Assembly: GCA_934351705.1 (NCBI GenBank)
Contig: CAKRJK010000110.1
Span: 1 to 5,835 of the forward strand
Source: an uncultured Lachnospiraceae bacterium
GTDB lineage: Bacteria; Bacillota; Clostridia; Lachnospirales; Lachnospiraceae
Length of the DNA stretch: 5,835 nucleotides
Direction of reading: 5' to 3'
Shown: positions 1-5,649 of the stretch, piece by piece
How positions within the stretch are numbered: the first letter of the stretch is position 1
Layout of the letters: every line of letters begins with the position of its first letter
The notes under the pieces: generated by a model
Told to the model about the DNA's origin: nothing
The model's database searches: none
The model's input: only the letters and a program-made list of their open reading frames with translations
Position numbers and translations under genes: made by a program

Positions 1-117
1 GCCCACTATCATTCCACTGAATATTCTGTGGTTATAATCCTGTGTTCGTTTCGCACTAAAATAAAGCACCGCGATAAACAATGTCAATATCAAAAGTGCG
101 ATCTGCATTTTGATCAT
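1..117 (-). CDS. N-terminus of a membrane-anchored signalling protein (partial)
   Basis: Only the first 39 residues are inside the window; the rest lies beyond the left edge. The visible part starts MIKMQIALLILTLF and contains one hydrophobic segment (about residues 5-20), then a basic, polar stretch (SAKRTQDYNHR). This fits an N-terminal membrane anchor with the following part on the cytoplasmic side. The start ATG (117-115) overlaps the stop of the receiver gene as ATGA, and a GGAG at 128-125 lies 7 bases upstream, so the two are probably translationally coupled. By inference from style and from being encoded next to a lone receiver domain, it may be the membrane part of a GGDEF, HD-GYP or histidine kinase protein. 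The catalytic part is not visible, so no function is assigned. Confidence 0.6.
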   Translation of the reverse strand, partial: MIKMQIALLILTLFIAVLYFSAKRTQDYNHRIFSGMIVG

Positions 118-497
118 CGTATTACTCCATCATGAAAGAATTCTTTGAGGCGCTTTAAAATTTTCTCCCCGCTGACCGGTTTTAAAATATAGCCCTCCGG
201 CTGCAGCTCCAACACCTGCATAATTTTTTCTTTCTCCGCAATCGCCGTCAGGAAAAAAACCGGTATATCTTCTGTCTCGGAATCTGCCCTTAACATTTCA
301 AACATCATTTTTCCGTCACAGACCGGCATCTCATAATCAAGCAGAATTACATCCGGTCTGGAAAGCTCAATTGCCGCAAACCCTTTCATTGCAGAATTTG
401 CTAAGACCACTTCATAATCTTTCTCTAAGACGCTCTTAATGGTTCTTAGCATCATGCCACTGTCATCTACCACCAAAACTTTTCGTTTTTCACGCAT
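114..497 (-). CDS. Stand-alone CheY-like response regulator receiver
   Basis: This 127-residue protein is a complete receiver domain with nothing attached. Visible signature residues are the acidic pair D11-D12 (VLVVDDS), the phosphoacceptor D54 (ILLDYEMP), the switch threonine T84 (FFLTA), an aromatic switch Y103 and the conserved K106-P107 (ILKPVS). All catalytic positions of the family are present, so it should be phosphorylated by a partner kinase and act through protein contacts rather than by binding DNA. The start ATG follows AGGTGG at 507-502, with only 4 bases between them. It lies 8 bases after the ArsR-type gene and overlaps by 4 bases the membrane protein gene downstream, which makes that protein the likeliest partner. 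The cognate kinase is not visible. Confidence 0.93.
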   Translation of the reverse strand: MREKRKVLVVDDSGMMLRTIKSVLEKDYEVVLANSAMKGFAAIELSRPDVILLDYEMPVCDGKMMFEMLRADSETEDIPVFFLTAIAEKEKIMQVLELQPEGYILKPVSGEKILKRLKEFFHDGVIR

Positions 498-505
498 TAT
501 ACCAC

Positions 506-841
506 CTATTCCTTTCCCTCTTCCATACGATGCTTAATATGCTTTAACGCTTCTTCAAAAATATCAACAACGTGCTGATCATCCAACGAATAGTAGATGT
601 TCTTTCCCTCTCTTCGCGACTTCACCTGTCCCTCCAGCTTTAAGAGCTTTAACTGATGCGACAAAAGAGACTGTGAAATTCCGACCTCAAGTGCCAAATC
701 ACTGACGCACATCTCCTGCTTTGAAAGAGCGTAGATGATTCTCACACGGTTCTCTTCACTGACTGATTTAAAAAAAGACGCTAATTTTTTCACATAAGCA
801 TCTGTGATATTTTCCTGATTCATACATTCTTCTTTTTTCAC
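506..841 (-). CDS. ArsR/SmtB-family metal-sensing repressor, zinc-type
   Basis: With the GTG start at 841-839 the protein has 111 residues. It is a winged helix-turn-helix with recognition helix SQSLLSHQLKLLK (56-68) and wing REGKNIYYSL (78-87). Helix 5 carries D88, H90, H101 and H104 with the exact DxH...HxxH spacing of the alpha-5 zinc site in CzrA- and SmtB-type sensors. A single Cys (C45 in EMCVSDLA) sits where SmtB-like proteins have their alpha-3 site. Known role of the family: dimeric repressor released from DNA when zinc (or cobalt) binds. The GTG is preferred because AAGGAG lies 8 bases upstream and the reading frame further upstream runs through the promoter. It leads an operon with a receiver and a membrane protein; no metal exporter is visible, so its target is either itself or a gene elsewhere. 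Confidence 0.9.
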   Translation of the reverse strand: MKKEECMNQENITDAYVKKLASFFKSVSEENRVRIIYALSKQEMCVSDLALEVGISQSLLSHQLKLLKLEGQVKSRREGKNIYYSLDDQHVVDIFEEALKHIKHRMEEGKE

Positions 842-849
842 CAAAAACA

Positions 850-855
850 CTCCTT
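850..855 (-). promoter_or_regulatory. Ribosome binding site deciding the GTG start of the ArsR-type gene
   Basis: AAGGAG at 855-850 is followed by 8 bases and then GTG (841-839). The alternative TTG at 892 coincides with the -35 box and cannot be in the mRNA; the TTG at 844-842 is possible but is spaced only 5 bases away. Confidence 0.7.
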
Positions 856-862
856 TTCTTAC

Positions 863-892
863 AGTATAACGAACCTTTAGACTTGCTGTCAA
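863..892 (-). promoter_or_regulatory. Sigma-A promoter of the ArsR-type operon
   Basis: On the minus strand TTGACA (892-887) and TATACT (868-863) are separated by 18 bases; the -35 box is perfect consensus. The start GTG lies about 22 bases after the -10 box, leaving a short leader with the ribosome binding site. No clear SmtB-type inverted-repeat operator was found over or beside it, so autoregulation is plausible from the family but not shown. Confidence 0.8.
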
Positions 893-960
893 TGTTAATT
901 ACTTTGTGAATCTTTTATGATTTTTACATTTTATTTATGGAAATGGTTTATCCTCTTTAT

Positions 961-966
961 TATAAT
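961..966 (+). promoter_or_regulatory. Possible -10 box of the HD-domain gene
   Basis: A perfect TATAAT lies 54 bases before the TTG start of the HD gene in the divergent intergenic region. No recognisable -35 hexamer occurs 16-19 bases upstream, so the assignment is tentative; an activator or weak -35 would be needed. Confidence 0.35.
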
Positions 967-1007
967 TCTCTCAAAGGGAACTCATAAATTCAAACAGGCT
1001 TTGCCGG

Positions 1008-1013
1008 AAAGGA
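1008..1013 (+). promoter_or_regulatory. Ribosome binding site deciding the TTG start of the HD-domain gene
   Basis: AAAGGA is followed by 7 bases and then TTG at 1021. No ATG or GTG occurs in frame nearby (the first Met is residue 48, inside the HD domain), so TTG is the credible start. Confidence 0.7.
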
Positions 1014-1020
1014 CACAAGA

Positions 1021-1509
1021 TTGAATTATACGGAAACATCTTCATTATTAATTGAACATGAAATAGATACTCTGGAAAAAAATTCCCGCTTTTTAGAAAC
1101 GAAGAAATACTGGCAGCATGGAGGTATCAGCGTTTATGAGCATTGTATTAACGTTGCTAAGATGAGCTGTAAGATTGCCGACATCTATCGTCTGGATGTG
1201 AATTATCCGGCTATGATCCGCGGAGCTTTGCTGCACGATTATTTTCTATATAACCAGCATGACAAACAGCCTTCCCACAGGCTTCACGGTTGGAAGCATC
1301 CCCGCATTGCCTCACAAAACGCCAAGAGAGACTGCAATGTGACTCCGTTGGAAGAAGATATCATCCTGCGCCATATGTTTCCCCTCACGCCGATTTCTCC
1401 TGCTTTTTTGGAGGGGTGGATTGTTTCGCTTGCCGATAAAATCTGCGCCTGTATGGAACTCTACCAGAACTATAAACGCAGACTTTCTCATACGGCTTCC
1501 GCAAAATAG
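1021..1509 (+). CDS. Small HD-domain phosphohydrolase-like protein
   Basis: This 162-residue protein is essentially a single HD domain. The metal-ligand pattern is visible as H41 (SVYEHCINVA), the H72-D73 doublet (ALLHDYFLY) and D139 (SLADK). Additional histidines H89 and H93 (HGWKHP) and H118 (LRHMFPL) match the extended pattern of the clostridial HD proteins that are annotated simply as phosphohydrolases. Such proteins are metal-dependent phosphatases or phosphodiesterases of nucleotides; the substrate cannot be read from sequence. There is no signal peptide or membrane segment, so it is cytoplasmic. It uses a TTG start with AAAGGA 7 bases upstream. It is transcribed divergently from the ArsR-type gene (179-base gap) and convergently with the CarD-like gene. 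The last 12 residues are basic and unremarkable. Confidence 0.88.
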   Translation: MNYTETSSLLIEHEIDTLEKNSRFLETKKYWQHGGISVYEHCINVAKMSCKIADIYRLDVNYPAMIRGALLHDYFLYNQHDKQPSHRLHGWKHPRIASQNAKRDCNVTPLEEDIILRHMFPLTPISPAFLEGWIVSLADKICACMELYQNYKRRLSHTASAK

Positions 1510-1563
1510 TGGATTGGCTCTCGACGTGAAAATGGGGGATTCCTGTCCTTCCCACACCCCGGC

Positions 1564-1786
1564 TGTCCATACGGCAAGGTCCTTTGCAAGAAAGCATTTT
1601 CGAGAACTTTTGTGTGGCAGTTATATAGATGTCCGGGCAAAACGTAACCGTCATATCAGACTGTTTGAGACACGTCAGTGTCGAGTTTCTGATATGACGG
1701 TTTTATAACGTCTGCCCGGACATCTATTTACTGCCACTAAAAAGTTCTCGTTTTGTTTTCTTGCAAAGGATCTTGCCGTATGGACA
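1564..1786. repeat. 223-base imperfect inverted repeat (fold-back / MITE-like element)
   Basis: The two halves pair in seven perfect blocks: 1564-1578 with 1772-1786 (15 bp), 1580-1593 with 1757-1770 (14), 1601-1611 with 1740-1750 (11), 1614-1621 with 1730-1737 (8), 1625-1639 with 1713-1727 (15), 1646-1660 with 1688-1702 (15), and 1669-1673 with 1678-1682 (5) around the loop GTCA. That is 83 paired positions with small bulges between blocks. The outer end reads TGTCCATACGGCAAG. It fills most of the gap between two converging genes and ends 9 bases from the CarD-like stop codon. No transposase or obvious target-site duplication is visible and no T-run follows either end, so it is not an ordinary terminator. 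A non-autonomous mobile element or a long structured RNA are the two main readings. Confidence 0.9.
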
Positions 1787-1795
1787 ACAGAGTTT

Positions 1796-2305
1796 CTATT
1801 GTTCCTCTTTTGCCAAATGCTCCGTTATATACGCTTCTACTTCCTCTCTTGCCATCTCCATTGCAACCGCAAGTTCTCCGTACAGGGCATCTTCTGCGTG
1901 CTTAAAATAACGTTCGTCCACTGCCGTTACTTTTTTCCCATCCTCAATTCTTGATTGTCTGCGAAGATACAACGTCTTGATAATTCTAACCAATTCCCGA
2001 CAATCACAGCTTGCCAATGCATCTTTGTAAATCTGTTCTCTTCCTTTTTCGTCTGTGACATCAATCTGCTCCAGCGAGGGAATCTCCTCAATCAACTGCA
2101 TGGCTTCTTCTTTCGTAAGAATCGGACGCAAAATGACCTTTTTGTTATCGACCGGTGTATACACAGTACTGCCACTGATATAAATCGGATGCAACGTATA
2201 ATACAATCGATCCGTCTTGACTCCACCCATTTCCATTGGTCCGATTGCCTCCACTCTACATACATTCTGGCTGCCGTATATAATGTAATCACCTATCTCA
2301 AACAT
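1796..2305 (-). CDS. CarD/CdnL-family RNA polymerase-binding transcriptional regulator
   Basis: This 169-residue protein opens with the Tudor-like RNA polymerase-interaction domain typical of CarD, CdnL and TRCF (residues 1-62: MFEIGDYIIYGSQNVCRVEAI, then RLYYTLHPIY and STVYTPVDN). A helical C-terminal domain follows (about 64-169), containing EEAMQLIEEI, the helix ELVRIIKTLYLRRQ and an acidic end. Known role of the family: binding the beta subunit lobe and stabilising or modulating open promoter complexes, often at rRNA promoters. The length is usual for Firmicute members. The ATG at 2305-2303 has AGAGGA about 9 bases upstream and a good promoter at 2377-2349. It is apparently monocistronic; its 3' end runs straight into the large palindrome. 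Confidence 0.92.
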   Translation of the reverse strand: MFEIGDYIIYGSQNVCRVEAIGPMEMGGVKTDRLYYTLHPIYISGSTVYTPVDNKKVILRPILTKEEAMQLIEEIPSLEQIDVTDEKGREQIYKDALASCDCRELVRIIKTLYLRRQSRIEDGKKVTAVDERYFKHAEDALYGELAVAMEMAREEVEAYITEHLAKEEQ

Positions 2306-2348
2306 CTTTTTCTTTCCTCTTTCTATCTCTACTTTTTTGTCTATTTCT

Positions 2349-2377
2349 ATTGTAATCCAAAAAATGATTTTTTGTAA
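2349..2377 (-). promoter_or_regulatory. Sigma-A promoter of the CarD-like gene
   Basis: On the minus strand TTACAA (2377-2372) and TACAAT (2354-2349) are separated by exactly 17 bases. The spacer contains an A/T-rich self-complementary stretch. The start codon is 43 bases beyond the -10 box. Confidence 0.65.
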
Positions 2378-2452
2378 GTAAAGATTTGAAAATTTCCGGC
2401 TTTTGTCTAAAATAGTGTTTTATATATGCGGATTTTATGTATTTATAAGTAC

Positions 2453-3187
2453 CTAGACGCTGAAATCGTATCTGCTTCCGCTTTCCTTAACCGATTCCGT
2501 CGGAACATGATCCCAATCCACTGCATTCATTTTATCCACTAACTCCTGCATACTGTCTGCCCAGACTGTGACACGTTTCGTCTCGGTATTGTTTTTCTCA
2601 TAATTTTTAAGGTCTTTTTCTGCCTTCTTTGCCTCCTGTTTCTTTTCGGTGCGTTTTTCTTCTCTGGATTTCTCAATACGCTCTTTTTGTTTTGCACTTG
2701 TTTTTTCTAACTCCGCAAAGAAACTTGTTGTGCCATCATCGTGGAACACCATGCCCATTTTGGTGATCTGTGTATCTTTCTCTTCCTGATCAAATCCATA
2801 TTTTTGATTGATCTCTTCCGACATACGGACTGCACCCTCAAGGTCATTTATTTTTTGATTAAAATACTTTTCATCGGCAGCCATTTTCTCTAACTCTTCA
2901 CCGGAAAAAAGAACGGAAAACTCTTTTGTTCCTTTTGCCAGTGTCGCTTTTGCTTCATCCTCATTCTCAAAATCCGCCACCATAAAATCCATATTGCCGT
3001 ATTTTGCTCTGAGCTGTTTTAATACATTCTGCGCCTTATCGGAAAGTGTGGATTCCTTACTCTTATCCACATATCCAACCTTTGTATTCTGTTTTGCAGA
3101 AGGGGCTTTTGCCTGCTGTTGATCTTTTTTGGCTACTGTCTGGTTGTAGTATCCTGCTGCCTGTTGATATGCTCCTACTTGTACCAT
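2453..3187 (-). CDS. DUF6033-like Lys/Glu-rich cytoplasmic protein
   Basis: This 244-residue protein has no signal peptide or membrane segment. Its parts in order are a Gln/Tyr/Ala-rich, probably disordered N-terminus (1-45); a folded core (about 47-130) with LSDKAQNVLKQL, KYGNMDFMVADF and GTKEFSVLFSGEELEKMAAD; a short strand region (MGMVFHDDGTTSFFAELE, 144-161); a strongly charged helix likely to be a coiled coil (162-200); and a C-terminal piece (VTVWADSMQELVDKMNAVDW). This layout resembles the clostridial proteins catalogued as DUF6033, recalled from memory rather than searched. The biochemical role is unknown. The start has an excellent ribosome binding site (AAGGAGG at 3201-3195, 7 bases from ATG). 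The promoter looks like a flagellar sigma type, so it may be expressed with motility genes. Confidence 0.85.
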   Translation of the reverse strand: MVQVGAYQQAAGYYNQTVAKKDQQQAKAPSAKQNTKVGYVDKSKESTLSDKAQNVLKQLRAKYGNMDFMVADFENEDEAKATLAKGTKEFSVLFSGEELEKMAADEKYFNQKINDLEGAVRMSEEINQKYGFDQEEKDTQITKMGMVFHDDGTTSFFAELEKTSAKQKERIEKSREEKRTEKKQEAKKAEKDLKNYEKNNTETKRVTVWADSMQELVDKMNAVDWDHVPTESVKESGSRYDFSV

Positions 3188-3251
3188 GCTTTTTCCTCCT
3201 TGAATGACTGATTTGAAATCCGTTTCGTTGTTGTTTTTTGTCTTTCTTATA

Positions 3252-3279
3252 TTATCGGCATGGTTCGGGAGATTGTTGA
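3252..3279 (-). promoter_or_regulatory. Sigma-D (SigD/FliA) type promoter for the DUF6033-like gene
   Basis: The minus strand has GCCGATAA (3259-3252), an exact match to the -10 element of flagellar sigma promoters. TCAA (3279-3276) lies 16 bases upstream against the consensus TAAA with about 15. The predicted transcript would start near 3245, giving a leader of about 58 bases before the start codon. The -35 is imperfect (3 of 4); no good sigma-A alternative was found. Confidence 0.6.
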
Positions 3280-3296
3280 GGTGTTTTGGGGCGGTT

Positions 3297-3791
3297 CTAG
3301 TTCAATACCGAACAAAACTCTGCGATTTTTTCATCATCTTCCGCTTTTATATTATCTTTCGGGTCTATCAAAATCAGTTCCGCCTCAAAATTTTCAATGC
3401 CAATATACTTTTTCATTTTCTCGATGGCTTTATCCGCACCACCACCGCTAAAGCAAGTAAAAACCGCTATTTTCTTATCCTTAACCTGAGGATTATCATG
3501 AATAAAAGTTCTGAGTGGAGGTACAAAGGTACTCGCCCATACAGGCGTCCCAAAGATAATCCGGTCATACTCCTCTACGTTAAATTCATAAGGTTGTAAT
3601 GTCGGTTTTTCGCCCATAACGGCACTTTTACCGCCCCAGAAAAACTTCTTGGCTCCTGTATCCGGATACGCTTTCTTTGGCTCGATTCTGATCAGATCTA
3701 CTTCTCCTGAAGTTTGTATCCCATTGGCAATTTTGTCCGCTACATATTTTGTGTTTCCCGACATTGAATAATATACGATTGCTGTTCTCAT
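3297..3791 (-). CDS. Flavodoxin-like FMN-binding protein
   Basis: From the ATG at 3791 the protein has 164 residues, a normal flavodoxin length. It begins with the first strand and the FMN phosphate loop (TAIVYYSMSGNTKYVADKI; S9, S11, G12, N13 and T14). The second flavin loop is GTPVWASTFVPPLRTF (81-96, W85 likely stacking near the flavin) and the third is FTCFSGGGADK (111-121). Known role: a small cytoplasmic electron carrier or flavodoxin/NAD(P)H-quinone-type redox protein; the partner is unknown. ATG at 3791 is preferred over the in-frame GTG at 3803 because that GTG sits in the ribosome binding site. Its start overlaps (ATGA) the end of a short leftover reading frame at the edge of the degraded rloB. 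No clear terminator follows the stop. Confidence 0.9.
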   Translation of the reverse strand: MRTAIVYYSMSGNTKYVADKIANGIQTSGEVDLIRIEPKKAYPDTGAKKFFWGGKSAVMGEKPTLQPYEFNVEEYDRIIFGTPVWASTFVPPLRTFIHDNPQVKDKKIAVFTCFSGGGADKAIEKMKKYIGIENFEAELILIDPKDNIKAEDDEKIAEFCSVLN

Positions 3792-3844
3792 TTCTTTTCC
3801 CACTCCTTTATTTGTTCTTTTGCTTCATGACACCATTCCAAATA
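3788..3844 (-). other. Orphan reading-frame tail ending on the flavodoxin start
   Basis: This frame reads YLEWCHEAKEQIKEWEKK and stops with TGA at 3790-3788, overlapping the flavodoxin ATG as ATGA. It has the look of a genuine helical, charged C-terminus, but no start codon with a ribosome binding site belongs to it (the in-frame ATG at 3862 has none). It may be the surviving 3' end of the gene that once preceded flavodoxin in an operon, cut off when the rlo module arrived, or a shifted remnant of RloB itself. The parent gene is not recognised. Confidence 0.4.
3803..3809 (-). promoter_or_regulatory. Ribosome binding site of the flavodoxin gene
   Basis: AAAGGAG (3809-3803) is 11 bases before ATG 3791, a slightly long but workable spacing. 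It overlaps the upstream GTG at 3803, ruling that codon out as the start. Confidence 0.6.
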
Positions 3845-4372
3845 TGTTATATATATCTTCATGATTTTTTTGGTATGTCCCATCACCTAAATTATTTTTC
3901 TTGAAAATCTCATCTAGCTTATCATTCCATTGATGTCTATGCAATGCAGATCACTGTAATAAAAATGTAGATATAACCAATATTCAAAAGATTGATTACT
4001 CCAAGCCACATTATATCCTCTATTTATAGCTTCTTGTATCGCTTGATCAAAGTCATCAAAATCATCTTTATCAAACACAATCCATACATTTTGATAGATA
4101 ATTTTTGCATCCTTTATAATCTGATTTGCTACCTCAACAAGTGTAGTAGTGGAACAACCTTCACCATGTACATCAATAAGCGGTTGCGCAACAATATCCA
4201 CTACGCCACCTACCTTTTCTTGTATAAGTTTTTGCATACCTTTAAAATATAATGGCTCGGTACGTTCACCTTCTGTAACAATTAGCTAAGAATTTGCTTT
4301 GGTAGTTTTGTATTCATGCTTCCTTTGAGTTCTTGCTTCTCGTCTCTTTTTAAATAAATCATCCGAACCCAT
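3825..4372 (-). pseudogene. rloB: Degraded RloB-type (AbiLii-like) defence effector
   Basis: Read through its lesions, this is the second gene of the RloA/RloB pair. It starts with ATG 4372 (MGSDDLFKKRREART), directly after the RloA stop (TAAATG), with AAGG in the RloA end as ribosome binding site. Codon 29 is TAG (4288-4286) where the family has an aromatic residue before LIVTEGERTEPLYFKG. The frame then stays open through the Toprim-like acidic motif VFDKDDF and the family motif WSNQSFEYWLYLHFYYSD. A missing base near 3948-3950 shifts the frame; in the new frame the protein continues ALHRHQWNDKLDEIFKK and NHEDIYNIF to a TGA at 3827-3825. The expected C-terminal 40-60 residues are absent. 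The longest intact piece without its start is 3914-4237. Function is almost certainly lost, barring sequencing error at two sites. Confidence 0.85.
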
Positions 4373-5560
4373 TTACTTACCTTCTTTCATACTGAATTCT
4401 TTTAACCACGGAATTCCGCCATATACCCCAGCCAAATAATCTCTTTCAAATGAAGCATCTGACCTCACTTTAAAATCTGATAAGGCAGACAATTCTGAGT
4501 ATCCACATTCATCTTTTTGTACAAACCAAATCTGATCTCTTCTAAAAAATTTTTTATCCAAAAGAGTAGTATCATGTGTTGTGTAAATCAGCTGAGCCTG
4601 TGAATCATTTTCATAAAACAAATCAATAATAAATTTCAACAAAAGAGGATGTAATTTAATATTCAATTCATCTACAAAAATTGATTTGTCATAAAGAATA
4701 GCTGTACGTGCATAAATGAATAGCATAATACTTTTAATGGTTCCTTCTGATTCAAAAAACAAGTCCAGAGGATGCAATTCGCCATCTTTTCCCATATGAT
4801 AGGTTACAAACTCAATTTCTTTGTCACTATCGTCATATTCAATATCTCTAATACCTGTATCAATAGCAGACAAAAAATCTACCAATGCACTTTTTTCTTG
4901 ATCAATTAATTGAGGCAAAAGTGCCTCTAAAAGTCTTGTATCCTCGCAAAAATTTGTTGGAACAACTAATGTATCCATCACACCAGCATAAACAACCTTA
5001 AAAATACTGGATTTCATTTTTAACTTATTGAAAAAAGTTAAAACCAAAGTCTCAACAGGAATTTGTTCCTTATATACATCACATTCTTTTCTTACACTTG
5101 AACCGAATTCAACTTTTTCTGTCGTACGTTCAAAAATTGTTGAAGTTCTCCTGGTCTGTAGATTTTTTCTATATAACCACTCCGTAACAATGTAATTTGC
5201 ATTATACTCAAATCCATACTTATATTCATAATCTCCTAAAATCTGTACAATCTGGAATTCCGAATTTTCCTCTTCACTATCGAACGAAAATGGCTGATAA
5301 AATATTTTAATAGCTGTTGCTTCACCATCTTCAACATTATTTAATGACTCCGCAATAATTCTTTGAAAATAAGTCATCGCCATATAAATATTCGATTTTC
5401 CACTTGCATTTGCACCATAAATTGCTGCGACCCTAAGATACTTTTCTTTTGTTCCATAGTCTATTAAATTACATTGATGCTCCTTATACGCATTAATTAC
5501 TGTCAAATCTAAAATTGTCTCTTCCTTAAATGACAAAATATTTTTTAACATAAATTGCAC
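4373..5560 (-). CDS. rloA: RloA-type (AbiLi-like) AAA ATPase of a phage-defence pair
   Basis: This 395-residue ABC/SMC-like ATPase belongs to the OLD/AbiEii-type AAA group. Visible are the N-terminal LKNILSFKEE, Walker A GANASGKS (49-56), signature-like ESEGTIKSIML (270-280), Walker B SIFVDEL (D297, E298) and the switch histidine H329 in YTTHDTTLL. The RloA-typical C-terminal block QIWFVQKDECGYS...DFKVR and GVYGGIPWL completes it. All catalytic elements are intact, so the protein should fold and bind ATP. In AbiL-like pairs such an ATPase is thought to sense phage and control the RloB partner; here the partner is broken. Start is uncertain: GTG 5560 (which keeps the family's QFxLxN beginning) or ATG 5551; neither has a good ribosome binding site, and no clear promoter is seen. 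The gene is much AT-richer than its neighbours, suggesting horizontal gain. Confidence 0.9.
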   Translation of the reverse strand: MQFMLKNILSFKEETILDLTVINAYKEHQCNLIDYGTKEKYLRVAAIYGANASGKSNIYMAMTYFQRIIAESLNNVEDGEATAIKIFYQPFSFDSEEENSEFQIVQILGDYEYKYGFEYNANYIVTEWLYRKNLQTRRTSTIFERTTEKVEFGSSVRKECDVYKEQIPVETLVLTFFNKLKMKSSIFKVVYAGVMDTLVVPTNFCEDTRLLEALLPQLIDQEKSALVDFLSAIDTGIRDIEYDDSDKEIEFVTYHMGKDGELHPLDLFFESEGTIKSIMLFIYARTAILYDKSIFVDELNIKLHPLLLKFIIDLFYENDSQAQLIYTTHDTTLLDKKFFRRDQIWFVQKDECGYSELSALSDFKVRSDASFERDYLAGVYGGIPWLKEFSMKEGK

Positions 5561-5630
5561 TGGTTAATTGATGTGAAACAATTCAATAAACAATAAAGAA
5601 AAAATAAATTGTTTGATATCTTTTTTCTTC

Positions 5631-5649
5631 TTGGCACCGTTTTGGCACC
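5631..5649. repeat. Tandem 8-base repeat TTGGCACC, 11-base period
   Basis: TTGGCACC occurs at 5631-5638 and again at 5642-5649, one helical turn apart. This could be a protein-binding site (recombinase or regulator). The same bases on the plus strand read TGGCAC-N5-TGGCA, close to the sigma-54 promoter consensus with correctly spaced GG and GC. Neither reading has supporting context inside the window. Confidence 0.5.

Noticed and set aside
842..892. Longer ArsR-type protein starting at TTG 892
   Set aside because: That TTG is part of the TTGACA -35 box, so it is upstream of the transcript start.
985..1010. TAAA-N14-GCCGGAAA upstream of the HD gene as a sigma-D promoter
   Set aside because: Two mismatches in the -10, and it overlaps the ribosome binding site; the mRNA would begin only a few bases before the TTG start.
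1432..1441. Exact GCCGATAA on the plus strand, like a flagellar sigma -10 box
   Set aside because: It lies inside the HD gene, encodes the conserved LADK metal-ligand motif, has no TAAA-like element upstream and no gene downstream on that strand.
1421..1708. Open frame of 95 codons on the plus strand overlapping the HD gene end and the palindrome
   Set aside because: It overlaps a clear conserved gene in another frame and then runs into the inverted repeat; no ribosome binding site and no family-like motif.
2357..2371. A/T-rich self-complementary stretch as a terminator of the DUF6033-like gene
   Set aside because: It is all A/T with a 3-base loop and forms the spacer of the CarD-like promoter; too unstable to be a terminator.
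3792..3803. GTG 3803 as flavodoxin start
   Set aside because: It sits directly on the AAAGGAG ribosome binding site, giving zero spacing, and would add four residues before the conserved first strand.
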